In this document: piece after piece, positions 1 to 11,348 of the stretch
Numbering within the stretch: position 1 is the first letter of the stretch
How the letters are laid out: every line of letters begins with the position of its first letter
Source: Plantago major
Taxonomy: Eukaryota > Streptophyta > Magnoliopsida > Lamiales > Plantaginaceae
NCBI GenBank assembly: GCA_026545765.1
Contig: CM048842.1
Location: 24,466,667-24,530,666 of the forward strand
Direction of reading: 5' to 3'
DNA: 64,000 nucleotides
Notes under the pieces: generated by a model
What the model saw: only the letters and a program-made list of their open reading frames with translations
The model's database searches: none
What the model was told of the DNA's origin: nothing
Made by a program: the position numbers and the translations under genes

Positions 1-645
1 TTCTTCCCGCTACGGCGAGCTAGGTTTTTTCAAATCTTTTTATCTTCTTCTTCTTCTTCACCGCCCCATCCTCCTCTTTTTCCCCTTCCCGTTTCTTTTT
101 TCTTCTCTTCACTCTAATCTCCCTTCTCACTCATTTCCCCACCAAATTCCCCCATTCTTGTTGCTAATCAACGGGTTTGTCCTCCTCTCCCCGTTTCTTG
201 CATCACTTTTGTGTGTTTTCCACCCAATTCTTCAGATTCAAAAGGTGAATTGGCTTGAACTTCGTTCTTCTTATGTTTTCCGAGTTTACTTGCATTATAT
301 GGTTGATCGTCGTTAGTTGTATTTGCTTGGGTGTAGTAGATCGATTTTGATTGATGCATGGATTCCTTCCTCGTTGATTTTGGAACTTACTTGCGTTTTT
401 CAATTTTTTGCACTACTTCCCCATTTTTGCCAATTTATACCATCTTGTCCCACTTTTGCTCTGCTTATCACTAGTCTTATGCTTGTGAACTGACGTGAAA
501 CGAGCATTGGCCATGATATAGAATCTTGAGTTGGTTTGGGGAATTTCGCATTCTCCCCTGTTTCTTGCCTTTTGATCATTAATCGGTTTGGGGAGGTAGT
601 TCTCTACCCCCGTTGTTCTACACTAACACCTTTCTCGCAGGCATT
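1..645 (+). other. Leader of TGATGAG-family element with putative 5' UTR intron
   Basis: Pyrimidine-rich sequence (many TCTTC and CCCC runs) precedes the first ORF. A candidate intron runs from 245 (AAAG|GTGAAT) to 640 (TTTCTCGCAG), placing the acceptor five bases before the ATG at 646. The first bases contain CCGCTACGGCGAGC, resembling a decayed form of the CCGCGGCGAG repeat in the LTR at 3078, so the window may open near the end of the missing 5' LTR. The intron rests only on splice-site appearance. Confidence 0.35.
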
Positions 646-1668
646 ATGTCTCGTAGAGCCCCAGGCAGCAAATGCCATAGAGGCGAGTCCTGTAGCGCGG
701 CCGGACAGAGAGGTCCCGTAGATGAGTTCTTCCACCTGTCCGCGGAAGGGAGGGCTTTTATGGAAGTAAATTTTATGGAGCCTAGGAAAGCATGGCCCAA
801 GCGGAAATTGGCTCTTGATGAGCTGGAGGATGCTGTCTACGCCCGAGTCTAGGCAAGGATCAGATATTTAGGCTGGAGCAAGCTCTTGACAGCAAATGCC
901 TATGACCAAGTCGTTCGAGAATTCTACATCAGCCTCCACGACTTGGATGAAGGGGTGATGACGATTTGCGGTGTCAGGATCCAGTTCTCACCTAGGAGTA
1001 TTCGGGAATTCCTACAGTGCAGGGTGTTCCAGGCAGAAGATGACAGGTACAGCCACTGGGGCGACAATTTTCACAACCGGCAGTTTGAGAGGGACTTAGC
1101 CGAGTTTGTACTTCTACCTGGTACCGATCCGGAGGACCACAGGACCAAAACCACCATAGCCACCCACTTCCTCAAGCCAGAGGTTCGCCTATGGCAACAT
1201 ATGATATAGTATAATGTGACCCCCAACTCACATTTTACCACCGTGACCCCTCCCACAGCCCGCCTTATTTGAGCGATCATGAACGGGCAGTTTGTTGACG
1301 CCCCAGATATCATTATGGCGGAGGCTCAGTCCCGGAAAGCTAAAGGCAGTCTCCTCGGTTTTCCATGCCTTATAACCAATATCTGTCGGTCCCTTAATAT
1401 TCCCGGTATTCAGGGCTCCGAGAAACCCAAAGGGGCTCTGAAATCCTCTAGCGCTAGAGTCATCCTCGGCCGCCATCCCACTCCTGTTAGGGGCGCCGAT
1501 GACACCGCCGAGCAGCCCGCTCCACCTGGTTCTTCTGACTTCCAGAGTTACTTTGAGCAGATGACAGCATAGTTTTAGGAGTGGGCAGGACCACAATATG
1601 CCCGGATTGAGGATCAGTACTCCCGCATCGAGGAGCACTACTAGCGACAGGTGGAAGAACTCATCTAG
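646..1668 (+). pseudogene. Decayed 'putative plant transposon protein' ORF (PF20167-like)
   Basis: One reading frame of about 341 codons stays open except for in-frame stops at 850, 1207, 1270, 1570, 1576 and 1642, ending at 1666; there is no frameshift. Visible family features are the WSKLL/VVREFYISL block near residues 80-95, the GVRIQFSPRSIREFL block near 110-125, PEVRLWQHMI near 180, a loading region ending in LLGFPCLITNICR, and a C-terminal tail with charged YARIEDQYSRIEEHY. This matches the plant protein family annotated as Transposase_32/putative plant transposon protein, found inside LTR retroelements; its biochemical role is unknown. The start at 646 follows a splice-acceptor-like CGCAG. 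Most stops are explainable as CAG to TAG or CGA to TGA. It is not functional as read. Confidence 0.7.
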
Positions 1669-3077
1669 GGACTAGCACTTGTATTGGTTTGGGGAGGTGG
1701 TCGACTGTATCTTTAGCTTAAGTTGTCTCGTTTTGTACTTTATTTCCGATTTTTGTACTCTATTTCGTACTCTGTTTTTCATTTTTTATTTTTATGTATT
1801 CCGTTCAAGTGGTATGTTAGCCACTTGTTTGTGTTATGTGACTGTGGTGGTATGTTAGCCACATTTCTGTGTTAGTTATATATTTCCTTTCCAGTTGAGT
1901 CCAGTTTAGGTGTTAGTATTTTTATTTTCTCTTGTGGTGAGTTTAAGTCAATTACCAAGTCGAACGTCTATTGTGAATGGTAAGTTCTCTTGCTGCTTAC
2001 GTTTTGTTTGATGTCTAGCTAGAAGTAGTGTAAAGTAGGCTTTTAATTCTGCAAGGTCGTTTCTCTTGTAAATAGCAAGTCTGGTTAGCCTGTAGTCCAA
2101 AAGCCTATGAGGAGCCTAGCCGAAGAAAAAATATTGTACCGGCACCTGTTATTGTGTGATTTCCTGGGTTGTGCAAGTTTTTACGTATTACTTGCGCCTT
2201 TTCATACTTATGTGTACTTAGTTTCGTTGGGGACGACGAACGGCATGCTTTACTTTGCGGATTTTATTTCCCCCCATTCTGTCGAACTGGTTTGGGGAGA
2301 GGATTGTTCACTATGAATGTTATGAGCTGTTATGTTTGTGCTGAAAAAACTGTTTACTGCTCCCTAAGATTTTGATATTTGAATCTCGGGGTGGATCTAT
2401 GGTCTTCATTGATCACCGTTAGTCGTGTTAGGCGTGTTTCAAATACTACCTATATACCGGCGTGGACTTAAAAAGCCATATGTCCGCGAGGGTTGATGGC
2501 ACGTATACCAAACTGACACGCACAAAAGTGCGGACTTTCGATAAAACAGACCCTTGCAAAAAATTGAGATTAAAAGAGCCCAAGTGGCCATGCACTGGAT
2601 TCAGTGAAGTATTATGAGATCTGATGTTGTTTTGAAATGGATGAGGGGAGCAGTTTTAATTTTTCAATTTTTCTGGAGGAATACAGTCATGTGCCAAAGC
2701 CCCTTCCGACTCAATGAGACGAGTACAATAGCATAAGATATTTGTGACGAAAGTCATCTTCCCAGTTTACTTTTCGAGCTTATACCCTGTATGGTCACTT
2801 CCATGAGAGTGAGTGATACACTTTATACACCTGTGAGGGACTAGCGGGCTAGGCTTAATTGTTATTTACTTGAGAAACGATCGTGATTACACCTTACTAT
2901 TTACGCCGCTAAGGTCAGGTTGAGAACAAATTTTTTGCATCCTATGAATATAATGTTTTCAATGGTAGATTCGGTCGCTTGAGAATTTGACTCTTTGTTT
3001 GTTTTCATGGTTTAGTGTCTAGTGTGGTTAGGGTGTGTGTTTGCTCGAGGACGAGCAAAGGTTCGGTTTGGGTATTT
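1669..3077 (+). other. Non-coding 3' internal region of TGATGAG-family element
   Basis: No ORF is supported. The last 350 bases are recognisably similar to the reverse complement of 51134-51578, the matching region of another family member (shared TGTGAGGGACTAG, a GAAACG box and the final hairpin). The region ends with GGTTCGGTTTGGGTATT, the polypurine-like stretch directly before the 3' LTR. Confidence 0.6.
3041..3058 (+). repeat. Conserved inverted repeat before the polypurine tract
   Basis: TTGCTCG, a four-base AGGA spacer, then CGAGCAA: a perfect 7-bp stem. The identical hairpin stands at the same place in the related element (51153-51170, opposite strand), about 20 bp before the LTR, although flanking sequence has diverged. 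Confidence 0.8.
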
Positions 3078-4268
3078 TGATGAGACAATATTCTAACGTC
3101 TCATTTGGTCCTTTTTAGCGGTCTTTTTGAGTCTTTGTCTTTAGTTTTATAGCCTTTTTAGTTCGTTTTTACACTTTGGTGTTTTGTTTACATTTTCCAG
3201 GAATCGATATCTTTTGAGCTAAATGAGAACAAGCTGCTTAGCATGTCTCGCCGCGGCGAGGGATTCAGTCCGCCGCGGCGAGATTTTACGAGCTTGGACT
3301 TGGGAATTGCGGGGAGGCTCGCCGCGGCGAGATTTTGCGAATGGCTCCCCTATTTTGATGGAAGACGCATGGCGTAGGATTCAATCACGCTTGGCGAAAT
3401 TTGCGTGGATATATAATCGACAAAGGAAGTTTCGCCAAGTAGACGCAGTTCGTAATTTGTTTTCCTTATTAATTTAGAATTTATCTTTCTTTTGATATAC
3501 TTCTTTTAACCTAGTTTTGGAAGAGAGCTCCTAGATTCAGACATTAACATTGAGACATCTTTGGAGCTTGGTTATTCATTGATTTTACTCATCAGGATTA
3601 TTGGTATTGATTTCTCTATTGCTTTCTTCTTTACAATTCGTTCTCTATTGATTGAATTGTATGTTATTGCATGCGAGTTTCATATCTATGTTTCGTATGA
3701 TTATTACCATGAATCTCTGTATGCAATTATCTATTATGAGTAGCTAAACACCTTTGAATACAGTAGTATGTGAAGGTTATGCATATTCGTTCTAGGGTTT
3801 ATCAAATCACTCATATAGGTTAGTCTCGTATAAAATCTTCGTAAAAACCTTCAATTCGATAAGTCCGTATTAAATTCTCTAAGTTGTTCATGTTTAAGGA
3901 TCGTGAATTAACGACTCACGATTTCTCCAGTATAATATACTCAAAGAACAATTGGTTGAATCGAATTGATTGATTTACTGTACAACAACCGTGTGACAAA
4001 TATGAGTGTTATTCCTAGTTCGAATTAGCATAATTGGATCTTGCTACTGTATTCATCTTTCTCTCATTGTTAATCATAATTTCAGCTTTAGTCAATCTAG
4101 TTAGAAGTATACAAAACCATCAATCAAACTGTTACTAGCAAGTATCTGTTTACTCTCACTGCTACATAGCTTGATTAATTCCCTAGAGATTGATCACGAG
4201 TTAGGCTTTAGTCTACAACTACAGCTTAATCTCTAATTGCTTTTTTAGAGTATAATTTGAGCTCATCA
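3078..4268 (+). repeat. 3' LTR of TGATGAG-family retrotransposon
   Basis: The LTR is about 1,191 bp and starts TGATGAGAC and ends GAGCTCATCA, giving 7-bp inverted ends. It begins just after a purine-rich tract. Related LTRs lie at 49955-51133 (-) and 51579-52124 (+). The U3 part has three copies of a CCGCGGCGAG palindrome (about 3245, 3270, 3326), followed by a TATA-like GGATATATAATC near 3407. The matching 5' LTR lies outside the window. Confidence 0.75.
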
Positions 4269-4851
4269 ATATACGATACACAACATTCCAGTGGAAAACG
4301 AAGAAGATATGACACGAAGAACTTACACGCGCGTACAATTCTCTGCTCAAGCAGTCCCTATTCGGGCTGGATTTTCGGGATCGATTCTCGATGGATTTTA
4401 GAAGTTGAAAAGCTTAAAATCAACTACATAGAAAGGGGATCGTGCTGGTATCAATTACAAGAAATTTCAGTAAACAACGAAGGAGATATGAATCGTCGAA
4501 CTTACCTAGTAAAATTGAGAACAGTTTGGTCGAGGCAGACTTCATTAGATCCGTACAACTTCGTTTCTTGTCGGGTTTCCATGAATCAAGTCACTACTTG
4601 TTAGATACAAGATGAAGAATATGTTACGGAAACTATGAGGCACTTTCGATAAGAAAATCACGAGAATGGGAGGCCGAAAGCTTACCAAGATGAACTACGC
4701 AACGGAGGAAGGAAGACGGAGAGTTTTAGAGATCAACTCTTATATTGCAGTGATCTACACTTTGTGATGATCCCAACGGAATGAATTGTGTAAGCTTTGA
4801 TTTATGCTGACCTTGGTCAAAGAAATGTCAACTAATTGACAAAACTTAGAT
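4269..4851. other. Unassigned spacer with imperfect internal duplication
   Basis: No protein is recognised. Two segments about 180 bp apart share a diverged motif (AACGAAGAAGATATGACACG near 4295 and AACGAAGGAGATATGAATCG near 4473, each followed by GAACTTAC). It may be the degraded start of the copia gag that becomes recognisable at 4852, but I cannot show that. Confidence 0.3.
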
Positions 4852-5294
4852 ATCTCTGGACATCGAAAGATTTCAAGAGAAATAGACTGGATGGTCAAGT
4901 TCGAAACATCATTATTCGTTCTACTCCAAACCACATATAGTGTAAACTGTGGTGTGCAAAAACGGCGAAAGAGGCCTGGCAACTAGTTGAACAAATTTGT
5001 GCCGGCTCTCAGAAAACCAAGGAAAACAAGTTCGAAGTTCTGAAATTAAAATTCCAGAATTTTAAACAAGGGCCTTCAGAAACCCTTGAACAACTTGATT
5101 TTTGGTTTACAACATTGATAAGTGAAATGGCTACACTTGGTGAAAGTGAAAGATATTCTAATACCGAAAAGGTGAAGACTATCGTAAGGAGCTTAAATCA
5201 CAACTAGGAACATACTCAGTACTTTTATTTCAACCAAGGAATGCCAAATATCACTCCAACAGAATTATTCTCTCATCTAGCCACTGTGAACTAT
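4852..5294 (+). pseudogene. Ty1/copia gag fragment
   Basis: The translation is collinear with the middle of the gag of copia B (35119-35560): LWTSKDFKRNRLDG, then KLKFQNFKQGPSETLEQLDF, then NQGMPNITPTELFSHLATV. It holds an in-frame stop (NHN*EHT near 5205) and is cut at 5294, in the codons matching VDYEITQ of copia B, by the LTR of copia A. It is therefore an older insertion into which copia A jumped. Confidence 0.85.
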
Positions 5295-6868
5295 TGTTGG
5301 TCCAGATAACGGCAAAGGAAAAGACTAGAGGGGGGGGGGGGGGTGAATAGTTTTTTACAAATTTGTCGATAAACACAATTTCTCATGTATCTGATACTTA
5401 ATTTTAGAGAGCGGAAGACTTTCCTGTGATAAGTGCACGTGCTCAGCAAGATATAAGTGTGTAAAAACTCAGCCAGGTAAATAAAGCAAGTAATAAGTTG
5501 CAGAAAGTAAATAACACAGATCTTTATAGGGGTGGCGTATCCCTCAGCTAATCTACTCGACCTTTCTCAGGACTTGAAATTCACTAAGATAGATATTGAG
5601 TTCTCCTTGCAATAAACATATCCCTTGATTTCCTTTTACACTTGGTTCCCAACCAAGTGTTCCCCCTGAGTTGTTCACCGGCTCCCAGCCATACTTCCTA
5701 TACTCAGAACCCTTTGAGCTGTTCCTTAGTTTCCCAAACTAAGTACTTCCTATGCTCAGTAACCTTGGAGTTATTCCTTAGTTTCCGAAACTAAGTACTT
5801 CATGTACTCCACGCCGTTTAAGGTGTTGGTTATGATGGTTTGTTAGGTGAGTATTCTTACTAACTTTTCAGTTATTTAGGAATACTCTATAGAACAAGAA
5901 TCACTTAACACACTTCACAATGTGTGGTGATATGTTCTTTACTGACCCAAGTCTATGTTAAATGTTCTAGAGAATGAAACTCAGATACTTGATCTTTTGA
6001 TTCAACTCCTTCACAGATAGCAATGCTTGTTAAGGATCAGGACACTTAGAACTTTCGTGCTACATAGAATTCAAGAGCTTAGTCGCAACTGTAAGCTAAA
6101 GAGTAAGTTGGTTGAAGCTTGTATGCTTGAATGAATAAGTTCGTTATGTGTGTTCAGTGTGTATTTCAAGCATTCTAAGTGGTGATATTTATATTGAATT
6201 TGAAGCCGTTTGAATAGTATCCGTTAGGCTCAATTCAAATTCAAACTATTGATATCTGAAAATAGTACTGCAGAAGACGTTGTCTCTTTTCAGAGATTTC
6301 CTCTTTTGTTCAGATGTCTCTGTCTGTGCATTTATTGCATTGTACTATTTTTTGTCCTGTAGTGCCAACGGAACTATGCACGCTTTCTGAAGTATTGCAC
6401 GTCCCTTTCCAGAGACCTTCACATCTCCAGATACCTATTGAAACATTGTTTCCCAGAAACATAGTTTTATCCAGGGTATCTGAGTGTAGATATCTGTGGG
6501 CACTTTTCCTCATTCAGAAACCTGTGTTCTCAGATATCTTTTGCAAAACTTGTTTATTGAAAAACACTTGTTTCTTCAAGATATCTGAACATAGGTATCT
6601 GATGACATTCGTCTTCAGCAATCTTGTGCAGTCTTCAAATATTCAAAATTTATTGAACTCTCCTGCTGGATGCCTTCTTCTTGATCTTCTTCAAAGATAT
6701 AAAAATTACATTCAGAGACCTAACATCCTATACAAGATTTTCTAGACTAACATACTTAGTGATTTTCCTCTTTTAAAATTTTCAAGTGAACCAAGAGTAC
6801 TAACCACCTTTCTGAGCTAAGATAAGTCATTAGGTTGCTGATCAAAATCTAAACAGATATTCCTAACA
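5295..6868 (-). repeat. 3' LTR of copia A
   Basis: The LTR is about 1,574 bp. On the minus strand it starts TGTTAGGAATATCTG and ends GGTCCAACA. It contains a TATA box (TATAAATAT, complement of 6185-6194), three tandem hairpin units (complement of about 5670-5815) and a run of about 14 C bases just before AGTCTTTT near the end. The left flank is ACTAT; no partner TSD exists because the 5' end is lost. Confidence 0.9.
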
Positions 6869-6881
6869 AATTTCCCCCTTT
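6869..6881 (-). other. Polypurine tract of copia A
   Basis: AAAGGGGGAAATT on the minus strand lies directly before the LTR start. This is the plus-strand DNA priming site in LTR elements; copia B has an equivalent tract at 47431-47443. Confidence 0.85.
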
Positions 6882-7259
6882 ATTATCAGTCAACGATGAC
6901 TATCTTTAAAACCTATTAGAACTTGGAAGAGGGAACAATCTAACACTTAATCATTTCTTATAATCTTTTCAATTTATTTTAATTAAGTGCAGAAAGTAAA
7001 CATCAACCAAATCACAATGTGTGATCTTTGCTGACAAGTTATCTTTTTATAGATTGATATTAGATAGTAGGTTCATCAGATATGTTACAAGTAAAGTTTA
7101 CAGATAACTTTTACAATGATAAAACAATAAAGCACACTCAGCAAGATACAAAATACATAGTTAACTAGGACAACATGAGTAACCAAGCTCCAAGTAGACA
7201 TCCTAATAAACTAGTCTTCAAGTCTTCAAAATCTTCAAGTCTTCAACAACCTCTATGAG
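6882..7259 (-). other. 3' untranslated region after ORF3 of copia A
   Basis: This stretch lies between the ORF3 stop and the polypurine tract and has no ORF. It is similar to 47053-47445 in copia B and 56894-57263 in copia C, including a block rich in CTTCAAGTCTTC on the plus strand. Confidence 0.7.
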
Positions 7260-8392
7260 TCAATTGGCAAATTCCCTATCTCCAAATCTTTTGATGTCAT
7301 CTAAGTAGTCATAGAGCAAAGTTCTGACTAACATCTCAGTTTCTCTGGCATAACCACAGACTTCTTTATATGATTTGGTGGTATTCTTCTTGGCAAAGTG
7401 TTTGACCCATAAATATTTTCCCCATTTCCAGGCATGCTCAATTCTGATATCTGATAGCTTGAAGTATTCATATATGATCCTCAGATATCTGATGTCACCC
7501 TTGTATTGATCTTCAGTCATGTAGAATGACTCAAAGGGTTCCACAACAAGTCGTGGCCTTGTGCCTGTTCGAGTGAGGTTTGGGACTCTATGCACATCAT
7601 CAGCTTTTCCATAAGGACATTCATCATTAAGGTCCTTCCTCATGGCTTCAATTCTCTTGACAACTTCAAAATCCAACCAAGCTTTGACATGATTGGTGTT
7701 GATCAAGACTGGCTTATCTTTTCTCCATGCCATAAGTTGTTGATGGATGGGTACTGGAAATCCTTTTTCATTTACAAGCAAGTGCTTGAGTTCCAGTATC
7801 CAGTATCCATTCCTCTGATGAATACACCTGTAGGAGGAGGAGGAGTTGTTGTCAGTCTTCACATACTCAATTCTGGCTTCTTCTGGCCTGAGTGGAAGTT
7901 GACATTTTCTTCTTTCAGCTCTCAATCTATTCCTCCTTTGCCTTGAGTTTTACCTTGGATTGCTTGAAGAACCACCCTGGATTGACTTGGTATTTCCAGA
8001 GGGTGTTTTAGCTGCTATTGGCTTTGCAGCTAAGGGCTCAGTTAGGCTATCAACACTTTTTCTCTTTCTGTGAAGAGGAGCTTCATCTTCATCCTCATCT
8101 TCATCATCATCTTCTAGATTTCTCTTGTTAGGTGATTTGCAGCCTTCTTCATTGCCCTGGGATTTGATTTGTCCTTCTTCTTCTTGTTCTTCTTCTTCTT
8201 CTTCTTCTTCTTCTTCTTCTTCAGAAGACTCATCAACCCCTATCACTTGTCTTCTCCTTGGAGCCTTGGTACCCCTTGGAGGTTTCTATGCCCTGGCCCT
8301 TGTTGTCATTCCTTTTTCAGGAAGTTGCTGAGTGGTGGCCACTATCTGTAGAGCAGTCTGACTGGAGGAGGGCTCATTTATTTTGAGAGGTG
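7260..8392 (-). pseudogene. Copia A ORF3, C-terminal part
   Basis: It encodes an acidic stretch beginning DESSEEEE (a GAA microsatellite), a DDEDEDEDEAPLHRKRK block, a basic RRNRLRAE-like linker, then the conserved C-terminal domain of about 200 residues. Landmarks are LPLRPEEARIEYVK, NGYWILELKHLL, TNHVKAWLDFEVVKR, DQYKGDIRYLRIIYEYFK, RIEHAWKWGKYLWVKHF and LLYDYLDDIKRFGDR. Copies B and C have the same domain. I do not recognise the fold. Two in-frame stops are present (7950, TAA; about 8291, TAG where copia C has CAG). The reading frame continues at 23137 on the other side of gypsy1. Confidence 0.75.
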
Positions 8393-8397
8393 GTGGT
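8393..8397. repeat. Target-site duplication of gypsy1, left
   Basis: GTGGT directly before the gypsy1 LTR, matching GTGGT at 23137-23141. It is a perfect 5-bp duplication. Confidence 0.95.
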
Positions 8398-9533
8398 TGT
8401 AGACGCTCAGAGATCTACAATCGAATCAGGTTGATGGATTGGGGGGGCACCAGCGACCTGCAAGGCAACAAGAGCAAACCTAGAGAAGTGAGGTTCCAAG
8501 GTGACACCGGTGCGGTGCCGACCGAAGGGACTCCGACGCTCAAGTCAGTAAACTGGAAGAGGATGTAAGAATTGAAGGAGATAGATAGAAGGATGATGAG
8601 AGTCGACTTATCCTGTTGAGTGGATCGGTTCGGCAATGAATGGACGGGCACCGGTGAGATGGCTAGCTAAGCTCGTCTGAGGGAGCTAGCTAGTCGTGTC
8701 GGAAGATGGATGATGATGGTGGTGGTTGAAGGTGGAAGGAGATGGGGAAGGTCGATGATGATGGTTTAACGTGGAAGGAGATGGGGAAGGTCGATGATGA
8801 TGGTGGTTGATTGTAGGCGATGGTGGATGTTCGTAAGTAGCTTAGAGCGTTGATCGGATAGCTTGAGAGTGATGGAGGCGTCAGAGAGATTGCTAGGGTT
8901 TGTTTAGTGAATATTCGATGATCTAACCTTCTTCCTTTCCTCCCCATATAGAGACTCTTCCTTCCACCCGTTGGAGTCTTCCCATAACCACCTCCCCTTC
9001 CTTTCGGATGAGGTTGTTGGAGTTCATTTGAATGGAGTTGGACTCCTTCTCAGTCGGTTGGAAGACACTTCTTTAGTGAAGTCTGTTAGGCGAAATAGTT
9101 CAACCCTCCATCTCGTGGGTTGACTAGTTCCATCAGCCTAGTAGGAGTGTTGGCTTATGGATGTGGTTGAGTGATCCATGTGGGCTTGCTTGTTAACCAG
9201 CTGCATGGTTAGCAAAGTTGCTCGAACTAGATGGGTTGGCTGGAACCCGTTAGATGGTCTTCGTAGATGGCTTAGCTAGGTGAGCCAATTAGCTCGTCAA
9301 TAGGTCAGATGATTGACGAAGGGTATCGAGCTAGGCAGCTTGGTCCGTTGGCTTAGTGAGGTCAACCATTGATCAATCTTTGAGACTCGACTTGCTCGTC
9401 AGATCATGTTGGACTCGTTATTGAATCGTGGATTGGGCTTGATCACCAATTAATGGGCCATAAACGAGGCCATATCAAATAGTATTTGGACTAAGTTCTG
9501 GACTGGACAAAGATACGAAAATTTACCAATACA
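8398..9533 (-). repeat. 3' LTR of gypsy1
   Basis: The LTR is 1,136 bp with TGTATTGG...GCGTCTACA ends (minus strand). It is near-identical to 22005-23136. Differences include one G in the G-run near 8441 and a four-base GATC difference near 9371. Confidence 0.97.
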
Positions 9534-9552
9534 GTTTGTCCCCCACTCTCCG
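9534..9552 (-). other. Polypurine tract of gypsy1
   Basis: Minus-strand GAGAGTGGGGGACAAAC ends exactly at the 3' LTR start. Confidence 0.8.
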
Positions 9553-9799
9553 AGTCGAGTTTCTCGAGTTGGAGAGTAGAAACAATACTACTCGAATCGT
9601 ATTGAATATTTGTATTCGATCCAATATTTTAGTCAGGTCAATTGGCCCTCGTAAGGCCATAATTTTGACTAAATAGAATAGTCGATAATTTTGATAACAT
9701 GGATCATATTTTGAATAATTACGACACAAATTATGTCGATGATGGACTCTTTTCGTGAGAGTTTCCGAGAAAATACGTGCCCTTTTCGTGAGAGTTCCC

Positions 9800-9856
<57 letters not shown>

Positions 9857-10545
9857 CACACGGTCTTTCCATGAGAGTGACTGAGCAAAGTTGATATTGA
9901 CTACTTTAGGTATGTAAAATAAAATAAATATAATTGCATAAGAAACCGAGTTTGATATATATATTTCCAACAGATTCGTGGACTGGCGTAACAAAATATG
10001 AACACAAGAAAATCAAATGCCTTAATTAATTACACAAGTAATGCTGGAATTGTGACTATAGTGCGTACTATTATAATATGATTTTTCCATATATCATTAT
10101 ACTAAGAATCAAGATATCCGGGTGGGACAAGTATATGAAAACATATACACAAAATTCAATTTAAAATATGACACTTGGTTTTATGAAAATATAACTCACA
10201 GATTGCAATGAAAATGTGTGAAATGTAGCACTTTGAAGTTAGAATGCACACAATATAGCCAAAATAATGATCAGGTGATGGTTATTAGCATACACAGGGA
10301 CCTAATTAAAGGTGAAGACATTTGGGCTTACCCGCCAGGTTTCCTTTTCTTTGTACGGTCGGCCCATATAGACAGAAATTAATAACCTAGTTGTCTAGCA
10401 TCCATTCTCTTTTCAACAGTCAACACCTTCTTACTCAAAGCCATTTTCAAATTCAGGGAATATTTTCAATTTCTCCCTTCTTGTGTCTGTCGATCGAATG
10501 AACGAACTCATCATCTCCACCGTACATAATGAGAGATAGCTGAGC
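9553..10545. other. AT-rich 3' region of gypsy1
   Basis: No ORF is supported. It contains the dinucleotide repeat at 9802-9862 with a duplicated TTTTCGTGAGAGTT on its left side (9749 and 9783), then unremarkable AT-rich sequence. It lies upstream of the opposite-strand ORF and probably holds its promoter; ORFs seen across the TA repeat are artefacts. Confidence 0.5.
9802..9862. repeat. (TA)n(CA)n microsatellite
   Basis: About 22 TA units followed by about 8 AC units. It produces spurious poly-(Ile-Tyr) ORFs on the minus strand. Confidence 0.95.
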
Positions 10546-11348
10546 GTGTGGAGAAAAAAACAGAGAGTGTGGGCTCTTTCCGGTGACTGGGAGACGGAGG
10601 AACGAGCGGGGGGCCGGAATTCTTGTGTTTTTCCGGTGAGTGGAGTTGCAGTTCGAGCGATTTGGTCGACTTCTCTGGTGTTCTCTGGTGGGTCTACCTC
10701 GTTCTTCCTTTTTTTTTTTTTTTTTTTTTTTCTTTTGAATGTAAATTTTACTTTCATGCCTTTCCGGTGCTGCTTTTATGAGTTCATCTATGTGTTTTCA
10801 TGGATGTTCTTTTCGATTTGTGAACGGTGTATTTTTAGGATGGTAGGGAAGCTATTCTTGCCTGTGTATCGTATTTGACATGCTGAGATTTTGGATATGT
10901 TGCACTTTCTTCTATTGCTTCAAAGTATTGTGCTTTACATTTGGATGCTTCGGATTTTCTTTCTTTTTTTTTTGTTTGGAATAGTTTTTTCCTGCTTTGA
11001 ATTCATTTCCTGTGTTTTGGATCTGTTCAAGGTCGAAATCTCAAGCGCGAACCTTATAGTGATTTCGCGATATGTCTGGAGTGTGAAATTTCCTTTGTCG
11101 AATAAAATTTTACTCTCATGCTGCTTTTTTGGATTCTGTGTTTTCGGAGACGTGATTTTGAACGAAGATTGTTTTGGAATTGTTGCTAGTTTTGCTTTTG
11201 TGAAGCTGGATTGAGGCAATTGTTGCTGATGCATGTGAAATAATGAATATCTCTCTTGTCAAAACGGGGATGTTGATCTTGCTTCTCACTTTGATTTCTC
11301 CTTTGGCTTTGTGGATGTGTAGGGACTTAATATCTTTAGTACTCTTTC
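10546..11348 (+). other. Probable 5' leader of the opposite-strand ORF of gypsy1
   Basis: T-rich sequence with a run of about 23 T bases at 10709-10731 and several GGTGAGT/GGTGGGT sites (near 10635 and 10690) that could be donors of a 5' UTR intron. TGTGGATGTGTAG near 11320 could be the acceptor. There is no conserved protein. The assignment follows from position only. Confidence 0.35.

Noticed and set aside
3223-3477. ORF MRTSCLACLAAARD in the LTR
   Set aside because: It lies in the U3 region across palindromes, and related LTRs do not keep the frame.
4257-4604. 115-codon ORF
   Set aside because: No family resemblance; it spans the LTR end and the imperfect duplication.
5328-5343. G-run as a sequencing error or G-quadruplex
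   Set aside because: C/G runs at this place recur in all copia LTRs (also 34701, 48804 and 55199), so they are a normal part of the LTR end; a four-tract G-quadruplex is not present.
8125-8351. Plus-strand Ser- and Phe-rich ORFs
   Set aside because: Shadows of the GAA repeat that encodes the acidic run of ORF3 on the other strand.
9523-9994. Minus-strand ORFs with poly Ile-Tyr
   Set aside because: Translation of the (TA)n microsatellite.
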